Source: Leptolyngbya sp. FACHB-60
GTDB taxonomy: Bacteria; Cyanobacteriota; Cyanobacteriia; Phormidesmidales; Phormidesmidaceae
Reading direction: 5' to 3'
Assembly: GCF_014695775.1 (NCBI RefSeq)
Contig: NZ_JACJOX010000017.1
Span: 124,001-188,000, forward strand
DNA: 64,000 bases
Shown here: positions 1-8,198 of the stretch, piece after piece
How positions within the stretch are numbered: the first letter of the stretch is position 1
How the letters are laid out: the number at the start of each line of letters is the position of its first letter
The notes under the pieces: model-generated
Databases searched by the model: none
What the model was told of the DNA's origin: nothing
Seen by the model: only the letters and a program-made list of their open reading frames with translations
Translations under genes and position numbers: made by a program

Positions 1-534
1 AACAGTAGGATTTTTGCCCGCCGCCAGCTCCACATCTTGAGCCACAATGCGGCCGTGGGGGCCACTGCCCTGAAGGCTAGTGAGGTCTACCTTGAGGTCT
101 TTAGCCAGCTTGCGGGCGCGGGGAGAAATAACCACTCGACCGCTACGGCTGCCAGAGGAGGCCCCATTTTGGGTAGCAGGGGTCGGAGCTTCGACCACGG
201 CCACCGGGGCAGCGGCTTCGGGATTGGGGCTGGAGTCACCCCCAGCAGCACCGGCTTTGGCAGCAGCCTGCTGTTTGGCGGTCTCAACTTCGGCTTCGGT
301 TTCGGCCAACAGGGCGATCGCCTCACCCACCGGAGCCGTGCCGCCCGCTTCCACCACAATGGCGGCCAAAATCCCTTCGTGGAATGACTCCACATCCATG
401 TCGGCTTTGTCAGACTCGACAATCACCACCGTCTCGCCTTTTTCTACCCTGTCGCCGGGGGCTTTGACCCAAGACACAATTTTGCCTTCGGTCATGGTTG
501 AGCTGAGGGCAGGCATAAAGACTTCGCGAATCAT
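1..534 (-). CDS. pdhC: Dihydrolipoamide acetyltransferase (E2 of pyruvate dehydrogenase), N-terminal part
   Basis: Only the first 178 codons are in the window; the gene runs off the left edge. The product is the E2 core of the pyruvate dehydrogenase complex, which moves acetyl groups from E1 to CoA. Residues 1-75 form a lipoyl domain, with the lipoylated lysine expected at K43 in ESDKADM. Residues 80-130 are an Ala/Pro-rich mobile linker. Residues about 133-170 (motif SPRARKLAKDLKVDL) are the peripheral-subunit-binding domain that holds E1/E3. The catalytic domain is outside the window. The ATG at 534 is chosen because the protein then begins directly with the lipoyl domain, and no in-frame start codon lies just upstream. 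A branched-chain or 2-oxoglutarate E2 is less likely: the sequence closely resembles cyanobacterial PDH E2. Confidence 0.9.
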   Translation of the reverse strand, partial: MIREVFMPALSSTMTEGKIVSWVKAPGDRVEKGETVVIVESDKADMDVESFHEGILAAIVVEAGGTAPVGEAIALLAETEAEVETAKQQAAAKAGAAGGDSSPNPEAAAPVAVVEAPTPATQNGASSGSRSGRVVISPRARKLAKDLKVDLTSLQGSGPHGRIVAQDVELAAGKNPTV

Positions 535-611
535 GGAGGTGACTTCCGAAACAGGGTAAAACGACAGAGCAGCAGAGATGCCAAGGATTTATTCTATCCC
601 CAAGGCTGAAC

Positions 612-637
612 CGTTCGAGCGTTTAAACGTTCAAACG
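612..637. repeat. Near-perfect 26-bp palindrome between pdhC and ylqD-like gene
   Basis: The sequence is self-complementary about the centre GTTTAAAC (621-628), with only G-T type mismatches in the arms. It lies just upstream of pdhC and downstream of the YlqD gene's stop-side neighbour region, in a 127-bp gap. The flanking word TGAACCGTTCGAGC resembles TGAACCGTTTGAGC in the hairpin at 27668-27709. It may be a small dispersed repeat or a transcription end signal. There is no T-run, so a classical intrinsic terminator is not clear. Confidence 0.55.
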
Positions 638-661
638 TAGGCGAGCTGAGACGTGCCTAGA

Positions 662-1111
662 CTAGAGTTCGCCGCGAATCTCCTGAATCACACCGTCCTT
701 GATCAAGATTTCGACCTGGAGCTTACGTACCAGATTGTCGCCCACTGAGACGTTGAAAAAACTCTCGACCTTGCCCTGATCCACTTCGGCATCGATCGCG
801 ATGGTCTGCACTTCCTGGAGCTGTTGTAGGCTCTGGTTTTTTTGCTGAAGCAGCTTGCTTTTGTCTTGGTTGAGCTGATTTTGAATGTTGCCCATCTGCT
901 GCTGAATGGTGCCGCTGGGGGGCTGCCCTTCGGCCTGTTTTTGCAGTTCGGATACCATACGCTGGCCCTGCATTTCAAGCTGTTGCAGACGGCCGTCAAC
1001 CTGGTTAATCTGGGTCTGGAGCTGCTTTTGGGCCTCCTCTTTCCACAGGGGAGTCACAATGGCTTTAATGTTGACCACCCGCTTGAGCAGCAGCGTTTGA
1101 TTCTCATCCAT
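662..1111 (-). CDS. YlqD-family protein
   Basis: A 149-residue protein of the YlqD family, which is widespread in cyanobacteria and Firmicutes and has no established function. Residues 1-20 carry the family's opening LLLKRVVNIKAIVTP. The middle (about 25-105) is a Gln/Leu/Lys-rich coiled coil, and the C-terminal 45 residues form a predicted beta-rich domain ending in IRGEL. I start at the ATG at 1111 because the family begins just before the LLLKR motif. An in-frame start further upstream (1243) would add a low-complexity extension and overlap the end of the acyl-CoA synthetase gene. It lies 112 bp downstream of the synthetase on the same strand and may be co-transcribed with it. Confidence 0.8.
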   Translation of the reverse strand: MDENQTLLLKRVVNIKAIVTPLWKEEAQKQLQTQINQVDGRLQQLEMQGQRMVSELQKQAEGQPPSGTIQQQMGNIQNQLNQDKSKLLQQKNQSLQQLQEVQTIAIDAEVDQGKVESFFNVSVGDNLVRKLQVEILIKDGVIQEIRGEL

Positions 1112-1223
1112 AATCTTTGACGCAATAAAGAAATCACCAATACCGACTACGACCATCGAGCACCGTGGCCGGACTATTCCACCGGGTGCGGCTGAGGTTA
1201 GTGAAGTCTTTACACCACCGCAG

Positions 1224-3194
1224 CTACACAAACATCGCGTCAATCATATCGCGATACCGGGTCGTAACCACGGGACGACGGACTTTTAGGGTTTGGGTGA
1301 GCAGGCCGTTATCAATGGAGAAGGGTTCGAGAACCAGGCGAAAGGGGCCGACGCGATCGTCGGGACGATAGCCGGGGCGATCTTTCACCTCGCGGCCCAG
1401 CTCATCGCGAAACAGCTTCTGCACCCGCTCGTCATCAAGGGTGATGGCGATGCAGTCGGCGGGGGCGGGGGTGTCATCTCCCGGCACCGCCACAAACAGA
1501 GAGTGAGTGGCAGCCCAAGCCTGGAGAGCATCGACATTGGGCACGATCAGGGCACCGAGCGATCGCTGATCTTGGCCCACCAGCATGATCTGGTCGATGT
1601 ACTTGCTGCGAATGCAGGCGTCTTCGATGGGCTGCGGCTCAATGTTTTCGCCGTTGGTCAGCACAATGGTGTCTTTAGCCCGCCCGGTAAGCACTACGTT
1701 GCTGTCGCGGCTGATCCAGCCCAGGTCACCCGTATCGAACCAACCCTCGGAGTCGATCGCCTTTTGGGTGGCCTCAGAGTTGCGGTAGTAGCCCTCCATA
1801 ATCTGCGGACCCCGCGCTAGTACCAACCCCTGTCCGCCCTGGGGCAGCTCCTGGCGGGTTTCAGGATCCACCACCTTGATTTCAGTAAAGGGGATGGGCT
1901 GCCCCGCTGCCCCCCGCAAATTCCGCCAAGGACGGCGGGCCGAGAGCACCGGGGCCGTTTCGGTCAGGCCGTAGCCCACGATCAGCTGTACGCCGATGAT
2001 TTCAAAGAAGACATCAATGTGCCGGGCTAACGAGCCGCCGCCGCTGATCAGCTGCTTGACCTGTCCCCCAGTGGCTTCACTGACTTTGCCATAGACCAGC
2101 TTTTTGCCCAGCTGGTGCAGGGGCCACAGGGCTAGGGCCACCACCCCCGACCCCAATCGCTTGAGGGACGGCAGGTCAGGCTCGTCAATTTTCATATCCT
2201 GGTAGCGCCAGAGGTTTTCGACGTAACGCTGGCTAAGGCCAAAAAAGGTGAAGATCAGCTTTTGCTTGCCGGGGGTTTGTTCGCGAAACTGCTTTTGCGC
2301 TCCTTCGTAGATCGACTCCCACAGGCGGGGCACCCCCACCATGTACTGGGGTTTGGTGGCCTTGAGGTCGGCCTTGAGGTGGCGAATGCTGCTGTAGGTC
2401 TGAGTGCAGCCCCGCGACAGTAGAAAATACTCGGCAGTGCGCTCAAAGCTGTGCCAGGACGGCAAAATGCCCACCACGCGATCGCCCGGCTCAGGCTGCA
2501 CCACCGCCTCTAGGGTGTTGATCTGGTGGATCAGATTGCGGTGGCTAAGCATGACCCCCTTAGGCTGGCCAGTGGTGCCGGAGGTGTAGATCAGCGTGGC
2601 CAGATCTTCGGGCTTGATGGGCACTGGGGTGTAGGGGCGATCGCGCCCCAGGGCCATCAGCTGACCAAAATTGAGAATCTTGAGGCGATCGCCCTCGGGC
2701 GGCGCTTCGTCCGACAGCAGGATCACTAGAGGAATGGGCAGGGTTTCGATGCGATCGCGCAGCCGATTCAGCAGCGCTAGGGTCTCCACCACTAGCACGG
2801 TGCTCTCGCTGTGCTCGGCGATGTAGGCTAGCTCTTCGGTTTCGGCGGTGGCGCTGCGCACCGCGTTCATGCCGCCAGCGGTCATAATGCCCTGGTCGGC
2901 AATAAACCAGCGGTGGCTGTTGTCGGCAAACAGAGCCACATGGGCGCGGTTTGCGACGCCTAGGGCCTGCAAGCCGGTGGCAAAGGTGCGAATGGCCTCG
3001 GCCAGTTGGCGATAGTTGAGGGTGGCAGCGGGCTTGTAGTGGGGGTCGTTGAGGGCCACCGTATCGCCGTGTTTCTCGGCCACAATGGGCCAAATTTCGT
3101 GCAGGGCCTGGAGCCGCTCGTAGGAGTTGAGGGCTTCTAGGCTGGCGCGATCGCGCTGTCGCACCTCTTGCAATGCAGTTGTGGATACGGGCAT
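1224..3194 (-). CDS. aas: Long-chain acyl-ACP/acyl-CoA synthetase (AMP-forming)
   Basis: A 656-residue ANL-superfamily ligase. It activates free fatty acids with ATP to acyl-adenylates and transfers them to ACP or CoA; in cyanobacteria (Slr1609 family) this is the enzyme that recycles fatty acids released from membranes. The AMP-binding signature YTSGTTGQPKG is at residues 203-213, GYGLTET at 407-413, the hinge/ribose motif GWFDTGDLG at 484-492, and the C-terminal lid begins near GRAKDTIV at 504. The C-terminus (RRPVVTTRYRDMIDAMF) resembles Slr1609. The ATG at 3194 gives MPVSTTALQ; a further 29 codons upstream are open but not family-like. No transmembrane segment is evident. ACP rather than CoA as acceptor is inferred from the cyanobacterial family. 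Confidence 0.92.
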   Translation of the reverse strand: MPVSTTALQEVRQRDRASLEALNSYERLQALHEIWPIVAEKHGDTVALNDPHYKPAATLNYRQLAEAIRTFATGLQALGVANRAHVALFADNSHRWFIADQGIMTAGGMNAVRSATAETEELAYIAEHSESTVLVVETLALLNRLRDRIETLPIPLVILLSDEAPPEGDRLKILNFGQLMALGRDRPYTPVPIKPEDLATLIYTSGTTGQPKGVMLSHRNLIHQINTLEAVVQPEPGDRVVGILPSWHSFERTAEYFLLSRGCTQTYSSIRHLKADLKATKPQYMVGVPRLWESIYEGAQKQFREQTPGKQKLIFTFFGLSQRYVENLWRYQDMKIDEPDLPSLKRLGSGVVALALWPLHQLGKKLVYGKVSEATGGQVKQLISGGGSLARHIDVFFEIIGVQLIVGYGLTETAPVLSARRPWRNLRGAAGQPIPFTEIKVVDPETRQELPQGGQGLVLARGPQIMEGYYRNSEATQKAIDSEGWFDTGDLGWISRDSNVVLTGRAKDTIVLTNGENIEPQPIEDACIRSKYIDQIMLVGQDQRSLGALIVPNVDALQAWAATHSLFVAVPGDDTPAPADCIAITLDDERVQKLFRDELGREVKDRPGYRPDDRVGPFRLVLEPFSIDNGLLTQTLKVRRPVVTTRYRDMIDAMFV

Positions 3195-3487
3195 AGCGGC
3201 CACCAAAAGTTTAGAAAAGCTTGCGGTAATCCTACCGCAGCCTGACTCAAGGCTAGCCCTAAAGCCTACGGGGCTTAACATTCCCCCTTCCAGAAATTCA
3301 ACTGGCCAGCAATTGGCCTGGTAAAGAGACGGGGTGCGATCGCCAACCTTCAGACGGATTTAGGGCATGGCAAACAGATTTTGTTTTTGGCAACGCAAAA
3401 TATAAATAGTCAGGGTTAGACGGCCCAGCGACCGCTGACACCGTCCCGCCGAGTTCTGTATTCGAGTCCAGCGAGACTCAAAATTTC

Positions 3488-3682
3488 ATGTTATGCACTT
3501 CTTGCCACAACAAGCCCCACTGCTTGGCCGCCCAACTGGCCGAGGGGGACGCTGCCCTAGCCCAAATGCTCGAGCAGCTCAAACGCTGTAGCCTCAAATC
3601 CTCCCGACGTGATCTCGGACAGTCGCTCAAAACCACGCAGCCCCAAGCCCTCTGGAAGCGCTTGGGGCTGCGATCACGCTAG
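3488..3682 (+). CDS. Small Cys-rich hypothetical protein
   Basis: A 64-residue basic protein that I do not recognise. It opens with a compact C-x2-C-x5-C arrangement (MLCTSCHNKPHC), which could bind zinc or an iron cofactor, followed by a Leu/Ala-rich helix (about 15-35) and an Arg/Lys-rich tail. It ends 1 bp before the stop of the convergent cupin gene (stop-to-stop abutment at 3682/3683). A clear Shine-Dalgarno sequence is not seen. The gene is plausible because of the non-random cysteine spacing and tight packing, but it could be a chance frame. Confidence 0.45.
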   Translation: MLCTSCHNKPHCLAAQLAEGDAALAQMLEQLKRCSLKSSRRDLGQSLKTTQPQALWKRLGLRSR

Positions 3683-4054
3683 CTAGTCAGCCGCCTCAAA
3701 CACCGTCTCGTCTTCCTGTCGCCAGGCGGGATCGACCAGACAGATAAACACCAGCGGGCCATCTCCCGTGTTGCGAATGTGCTGGCGGGCATGGGGCGGA
3801 ATGTACACCGCATCTCCCGGCTCGACCGGACTAGTTTCACCGTCGATCGACATTTCTCCCTGCCCCGTCAGAATGTAGTACACCTCAGAGGTGATGAGGG
3901 CATGGGGGGTAGACACCTGCCCCGCTGGCAACACGGCGTGGGCCAAACTGTAGCGCAGAGCGAGGTCTTGCTTGTCGGGGTGCAACAGCTCTCGCAGCTG
4001 GGTACCGTCACCAGCGACAAATTCAGGGCAGTCAAGCAGTTTACGAATCAGCAT
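3683..4054 (-). CDS. Single-domain cupin protein
   Basis: A 123-residue Cupin_2 protein. The first cupin motif is degenerate (HALITSEVYYILTGQGEM, about residues 51-68) and the second is PGDAVYIPPHARQHIRNTG (about 83-101). Metal-binding candidates are H51, E57 and the histidines near 92-95. No substrate can be assigned. Homologues occur widely in cyanobacteria as stand-alone proteins, possibly as small-molecule sensors or isomerases. The ATG at 4054 is the first start and gives a normal cupin length. The upstream GGDEF/EAL gene on the same strand ends 42 bp before it, so both may belong to one transcript. Confidence 0.85.
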   Translation of the reverse strand: MLIRKLLDCPEFVAGDGTQLRELLHPDKQDLALRYSLAHAVLPAGQVSTPHALITSEVYYILTGQGEMSIDGETSPVEPGDAVYIPPHARQHIRNTGDGPLVFICLVDPAWRQEDETVFEAAD

Positions 4055-4096
4055 GGCAGCGGCAGTTCCAGTAACCCTGCTGCCAGCTGCGCCTCC

Positions 4097-5824
4097 TTAA
4101 GCGGGGCGGGTGACAGTGGGCAGGTCAGACAAAAGGGCAGCTTTCTTCGCCATCATAGCCTCGACGGCGTCGGGTGCTAGGGGACGGGAATACAGATAAC
4201 CCTGGCCCAGCTCACACCGCAGCGCCTTGAGCTGAGCGTGGTGGCGCGATGTCTCGACTCCTTCGGCAACCACATCGAGGCCCAAGTTCCAGGCAAGGCG
4301 CACCACCGACTGCAAAATCTCCAGCTTTTCAAAGTCCTGGTCGGCGTTTTCAATGAAGGAGCGATCGATCTTCAGGCAGTCAAAAGGAAAGCGGTGCAGA
4401 TAGCTCAGGGAAGAATAGCCTGTGCCAAAGTCATCCACCAGCAGCTTAATGCCTAGAGCCCTAATTTGCTGAAGGGTGGCAATAATGCTGTCGGAGTGGT
4501 CGATCAGCACCCCTTCGGTCAGTTCAATCTTGAGCCGATTGGCCACAAAGCCGGTGTTGAGCAAAATTTTCTGAATTTTTTCGACGAGGTGCTGCTGCGA
4601 AAACTGCTTGCTCGACATGTTGACGCTGACCGTAAACTCAGCCATAGCAGGGTACTGCTCAGTCCACACCTGCATCTGCCGACAGGCTTCGGTCAGCACC
4701 CACCAGCCCAGGGGAATGATCAGCCCACTGGCCTCGGCAACGTCGATAAACTCCCCCGGCATCAGCAGCCCTCGGGTGGGATGCTGCCACCGCACCAGGG
4801 CTTCAAAGCCGCGAATTTCTTCGTTGCTGATGGTGACGATAGGCTGGTAGTGCAGCCGTAGCTCCCCGCGATCGATGGCCTGGCGGAGGTCAACTTCGGT
4901 TTGCAGGCGCAGATCTTTCTGCACCCTGAGAGAACTGTCAAATACCTGCCAGGCCCGATCAGGATGATCTTTCACCTGATCCATGGCCGCATCGGCATCG
5001 CGTAGCCAGTCGAAGGCGCTTTGGTAGGTCTTGGCGCCGAAGGCAACCCCAATGCTGGCGTTGACGGAAACCTGCTGAAGCCCAAAGGGTTGCTGCACCA
5101 TCGCGTGAATTGTTTCGGTCAGAGCGATCGCACTAGCGTAGCTGGTCAGGTTGTCTAAAAGTATGGCAAACTCGTCTCCCCCCAGCCGCGCAACGGCGTT
5201 GTCGGGGCCAACCTGGGCCTGGAGCCGGGTTCCTAGCTCGACTAGCATTTCGTCGCCTACCTGGTGCCCTAGATTGTCGTTGATCAGCTTAAACCGCTCT
5301 AGACCGATGACCAGCAGCGCCATCACCCGTTGGGGGTTGTCTTGGGCACAGGCTAGAGCCTGACCCAGCCGATCGACAAACAAATGGCGGTTGGGCAGCC
5401 CGGTGAGCGGGTCATAAAAGGCCTGCTGCACTAGACTGGCTTCTTGCTGTTTGGCGGCGGAGATATCGCGCAGGGTAAGCAGCGCCATGCCAGAAGACAG
5501 GCTACCGCTACAGGCCACCCAGTGGGTCTGGTGGGGGTGCCCCACGGCCAAGATAAATTCTTCGTTGTGTAGGTGCTGGCCAGCGAGCACTCGGCCTAGG
5601 GGTAGTTCTGACGGCACGAGGGGCCACTGCTGCTGATCGAGCACCTGATAATCTGGCCGGTCGCCGCTGCCCCCTAATCCGGCGATTCCCCCTGGGAGCA
5701 AGGTCTCGGCCGCCGCATTGCAAAACAGCAGTGCCCCGCCCAGGTCAGCCACAACGACCGCGTCAGGCAGGGCGCTCAGCACGGCCAGGTAGATCTCGGC
5801 ATCGAGGCAAAGGGGCTGTGACAT
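4097..5824 (-). CDS. PAS-GGDEF-EAL protein, probable c-di-GMP phosphodiesterase
   Basis: A 575-residue soluble signalling protein. Residues about 8-125 look like a PAS-type sensor domain, 130-295 a GGDEF domain and 310-565 an EAL domain. The GGDEF signature is intact at 215-219. However, the metal-binding aspartate of the usual D-[LI]-D-x-FK motif is replaced (IGLERFK, about 173-179), and no RxxD inhibitory site precedes the signature, so cyclase activity is doubtful. The EAL half keeps its key residues: E341 in FEALVRW, N402 in SVNMS, E435 in ELTE, D464/D465 in DDFGTGYSS, K487 and E521 in AEGVET. The likely net reaction is c-di-GMP to pGpG, with GGDEF as a regulatory GTP-binding domain (inference). 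The ATG at 5824 starts just before the PAS domain. Confidence 0.9.
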   Translation of the reverse strand: MSQPLCLDAEIYLAVLSALPDAVVVADLGGALLFCNAAAETLLPGGIAGLGGSGDRPDYQVLDQQQWPLVPSELPLGRVLAGQHLHNEEFILAVGHPHQTHWVACSGSLSSGMALLTLRDISAAKQQEASLVQQAFYDPLTGLPNRHLFVDRLGQALACAQDNPQRVMALLVIGLERFKLINDNLGHQVGDEMLVELGTRLQAQVGPDNAVARLGGDEFAILLDNLTSYASAIALTETIHAMVQQPFGLQQVSVNASIGVAFGAKTYQSAFDWLRDADAAMDQVKDHPDRAWQVFDSSLRVQKDLRLQTEVDLRQAIDRGELRLHYQPIVTISNEEIRGFEALVRWQHPTRGLLMPGEFIDVAEASGLIIPLGWWVLTEACRQMQVWTEQYPAMAEFTVSVNMSSKQFSQQHLVEKIQKILLNTGFVANRLKIELTEGVLIDHSDSIIATLQQIRALGIKLLVDDFGTGYSSLSYLHRFPFDCLKIDRSFIENADQDFEKLEILQSVVRLAWNLGLDVVAEGVETSRHHAQLKALRCELGQGYLYSRPLAPDAVEAMMAKKAALLSDLPTVTRPA

Positions 5825-6283
5825 AGGGCTAGAGGTGAACGAAGGGGAGGTAGGAGAAATCCAGCGCTGGTCTATCGACAGGGGCGATCGCAGCGGGTAG
5901 ATTTAGCTTGCCCAAAATAGCGGCTGGGGTTTGCCTGAGGCGACCCCTCCCTGAGGCGTAATGCCCTAACTCGGCTTGAGATTAAGATAAAGTGCTGTAA
6001 AGGGTGTGTAAGGTCGCTGGGGGTTGTCCCTGGCGGTCAGCTCAAGAAAGCCAGTCAAGCCCTAAACTAAAGCTGGTTATTGGCGGCGAAATTTGACGCA
6101 ACAGTTCAAACCGCGACCGTTCAACCCAACAGACCGACCTCGGAGCCAAAAAATTCTTAAGCCAGCCCGATCGCCTGTGGCTCTGCTGCAGCTGTGGGCA
6201 ACCAGCCAGCTGGCCTACCGCTGGGCACCGGGCTATTGAGTCTGTGGTTAAATGACCAGGCTGACAAAGACATTCTGGGCAGC
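5825..6283. other. Intergenic region between divergent GGDEF/EAL and kinase genes
   Basis: This 459-bp gap separates two divergently transcribed signalling genes and should hold both promoters. It is GC-rich with one HIP1 site near 5884. A GTG at 6194 opens 30 extra in-frame codons ahead of the kinase ATG, but these do not look like kinase sequence. I see no convincing -10/-35 pair, RNA gene or terminator. Confidence 0.6.
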
Positions 6284-8101
6284 ATGGAGCAAACACTACT
6301 GGGAGGACGGTACCAAGTTGTCCGGCGGCTGGGGTCAGGGGGGTTCAGCCGTACCTTTTTGGTGACCGATATACACCTGCCGAACCACCCTCGGTGTGTG
6401 ATCAAGCAGCTCAAGGTACAGGACAAAGACACGGGCACCCTCGACATGGCCCGGCGGCTGTTTGACACCGAAGCTCGGGTGCTCTATCAGTTGGGCAACC
6501 ATCCCCAAATTCCGTCGCTGATGGCCCACTTTGAAGAGGATCAAGAGTTTTATCTGGCCCAGGAATATGTCGAGGGTAGCCGCCTCAACCGTCAGGTCGA
6601 AGAGGGCAAACCCTGGTCCGAGACACGGGTAGTGCTGCTGCTGCAAGAGGTGCTGGAGATTCTCTCCTTTGTGCACCGCCAGCAGGTGATTCACCGCGAT
6701 ATTAAGCCCTCTAACCTCATCCGCCGCCACCGCGACGGCAAGCTGGTGCTGATCGACTTTGGGGCGGTCAAGCAGGTCACCTCATCCCCCTTACTCGATG
6801 CCGAAACTGGTGCCACCAACATCACTGTGGCTATTGGCACCCACGGCTACATGCCCAATGAGCAGTATGCAGGCAAGCCACGCTTTAGCAGCGACGTGTA
6901 TGCCGTGGGCATTCTCGGCATTCGAGCGTTGACCGGCATCCATCCCCAAAAAATTGAAGAAGACCCCATTACCAGCGAGCTGTCCTGGCGCCACCATGCC
7001 CCGACGGTGTCATCGTCGCTGGCGGCCGTGCTCGACAAAATGGTGCGCTACGATTTTCGCGATCGCTACCCCACGGCCCAAGAAGCCCTTGAAGCCCTGC
7101 AAAATCTGCCTAACCCTCTGCACGGCCTGCTGGGCACCCAAATCTACCAAACCTGGATGAAGGGAGCTAACGGTCGAGGGCCAACTTTTCCGGGGGACGA
7201 CAGCGATACCGCCATCGGCCCTACCGAAACCTCAGAGCCCACAGCCTTTGCCGACGACCAAGACTCCACGTCACTGTTTCCAGTCAATTTTGCCTATGGT
7301 GCCAGTGAAGCGGTGACGCCAGTGTCTTCAAACTTGGCGCTAGAGGAGTTTAGGCCCTATGCCCGCCGTCGATCGCTGGTGGTCGGCAGCCTGATGGGGG
7401 CGCTCAGCCTGCTAGTGCTCTGGCGCAGCAGCCTCACCATTGCCTTTGAGCCCAGTCCAGGGGCTGTCGTACCGTTTCAGGCGGCGGCAATTCCTACCCT
7501 GACCACCGATTTTGGCCTGCTGCTGCCCCCTGAAGAAAAAGCGGTCTACCTGACCCGCCAGGGCGATCGCCTGCGCTACCAGGGCCGCCACCCCGATGCC
7601 CTCGTTACCTACAACCAAGCCATCGACAGCCAGTCAGACTATGCGCCAGCCTACCTAGGGCGCTGCCGAGCCCTGATTGCGCTCAAACGCCCACTGGAGG
7701 CCATTGTGGCCTGCGACGATGCCCTGGCCTACAGCACTTACTACCCTGAGGCCGTCCGCAGCAAGGGCAATGCAGAAGAACAGCAGGGAAAGCTGCTAGC
7801 CGCCCTAGCGCTCTACGAGAGCACCAATCGCCTCATGCCTGCCATGTTTGAAGCCTGGCTCGATCGGGGCCGCGTGCTGCATAAGTTAGGGCGCTCTGCC
7901 GAGGCCATTGCCGCCATCGACCAGGCGATCGCCCGCAACCGCGAGTCAGCCGAAGCCTGGACCGTGCGCGGCGAAGCTACCTGGGCACTCCAGCGCTACG
8001 ACCAGTCGATCATCGCCCTCGAAAAAGCCTTGCAAATTAACCCCGACTACGGCCCGGCTAAGGAGTTGCGTAAGCGTGCTCGGCAAACTTTGGGGAAGTG
8101 A
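6284..8101 (+). CDS. Membrane-anchored Ser/Thr protein kinase with TPR domain
   Basis: A 605-residue Hanks-type kinase of the cyanobacterial Spk group. The kinase domain spans about 8-275: glycine loop GSGGFSRTF (17-25), ATP lysine K41, catalytic loop HRDIKPSN (137-144), DFG at 158-160 and the P+1 region GTHGYMPNEQY (185-195). An acidic Ser/Thr-rich linker follows. One transmembrane helix lies at about 365-385 after an RRR cluster. The C-terminal 190 residues carry about five TPR units, each with the A-x-Y/A pattern, placing a protein-interaction module on the far side of the membrane. The ATG at 6284 gives MEQTLLGGRYQVV, typical for these kinases. All catalytic residues are present, so it should be active. 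The target is unknown. Confidence 0.9.
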   Translation: MEQTLLGGRYQVVRRLGSGGFSRTFLVTDIHLPNHPRCVIKQLKVQDKDTGTLDMARRLFDTEARVLYQLGNHPQIPSLMAHFEEDQEFYLAQEYVEGSRLNRQVEEGKPWSETRVVLLLQEVLEILSFVHRQQVIHRDIKPSNLIRRHRDGKLVLIDFGAVKQVTSSPLLDAETGATNITVAIGTHGYMPNEQYAGKPRFSSDVYAVGILGIRALTGIHPQKIEEDPITSELSWRHHAPTVSSSLAAVLDKMVRYDFRDRYPTAQEALEALQNLPNPLHGLLGTQIYQTWMKGANGRGPTFPGDDSDTAIGPTETSEPTAFADDQDSTSLFPVNFAYGASEAVTPVSSNLALEEFRPYARRRSLVVGSLMGALSLLVLWRSSLTIAFEPSPGAVVPFQAAAIPTLTTDFGLLLPPEEKAVYLTRQGDRLRYQGRHPDALVTYNQAIDSQSDYAPAYLGRCRALIALKRPLEAIVACDDALAYSTYYPEAVRSKGNAEEQQGKLLAALALYESTNRLMPAMFEAWLDRGRVLHKLGRSAEAIAAIDQAIARNRESAEAWTVRGEATWALQRYDQSIIALEKALQINPDYGPAKELRKRARQTLGK

Positions 8102-8198
8102 GGGAGGTGAGGAAGATAAGGGAGATGAGGGAAATGGGGTTAAGCAAGAGTTTTACACTTTCGCCTTCCCTGCTTACCTTCCCCATCCTCCTCACTGC
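8099..8198. repeat. Purine tract then pyrimidine tract between convergent genes
   Basis: Immediately after the kinase stop the + strand is almost pure purine (8099-8140, containing GGAAGATAAGGGAG at 8111-8124). After a short AT-rich spacer it becomes almost pure pyrimidine (about 8162-8196) up to the stop of the convergent gene. The two halves are roughly complementary. The same 14-nt word recurs at 47962-47975. It may fold as a long imperfect hairpin that ends both transcripts. Confidence 0.6.

Noticed and set aside
2560..3093. Long antisense frame opposite the acyl-ACP synthetase gene
   Set aside because: It lies wholly inside a well-supported gene, is Arg/Pro/His-rich as expected for a shadow of GC-rich coding DNA, and matches no family I know.
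3461..3480. TTCGAGTCC resembling a tRNA T-loop
   Set aside because: No T-stem, acceptor stem or anticodon arm can be drawn around it.
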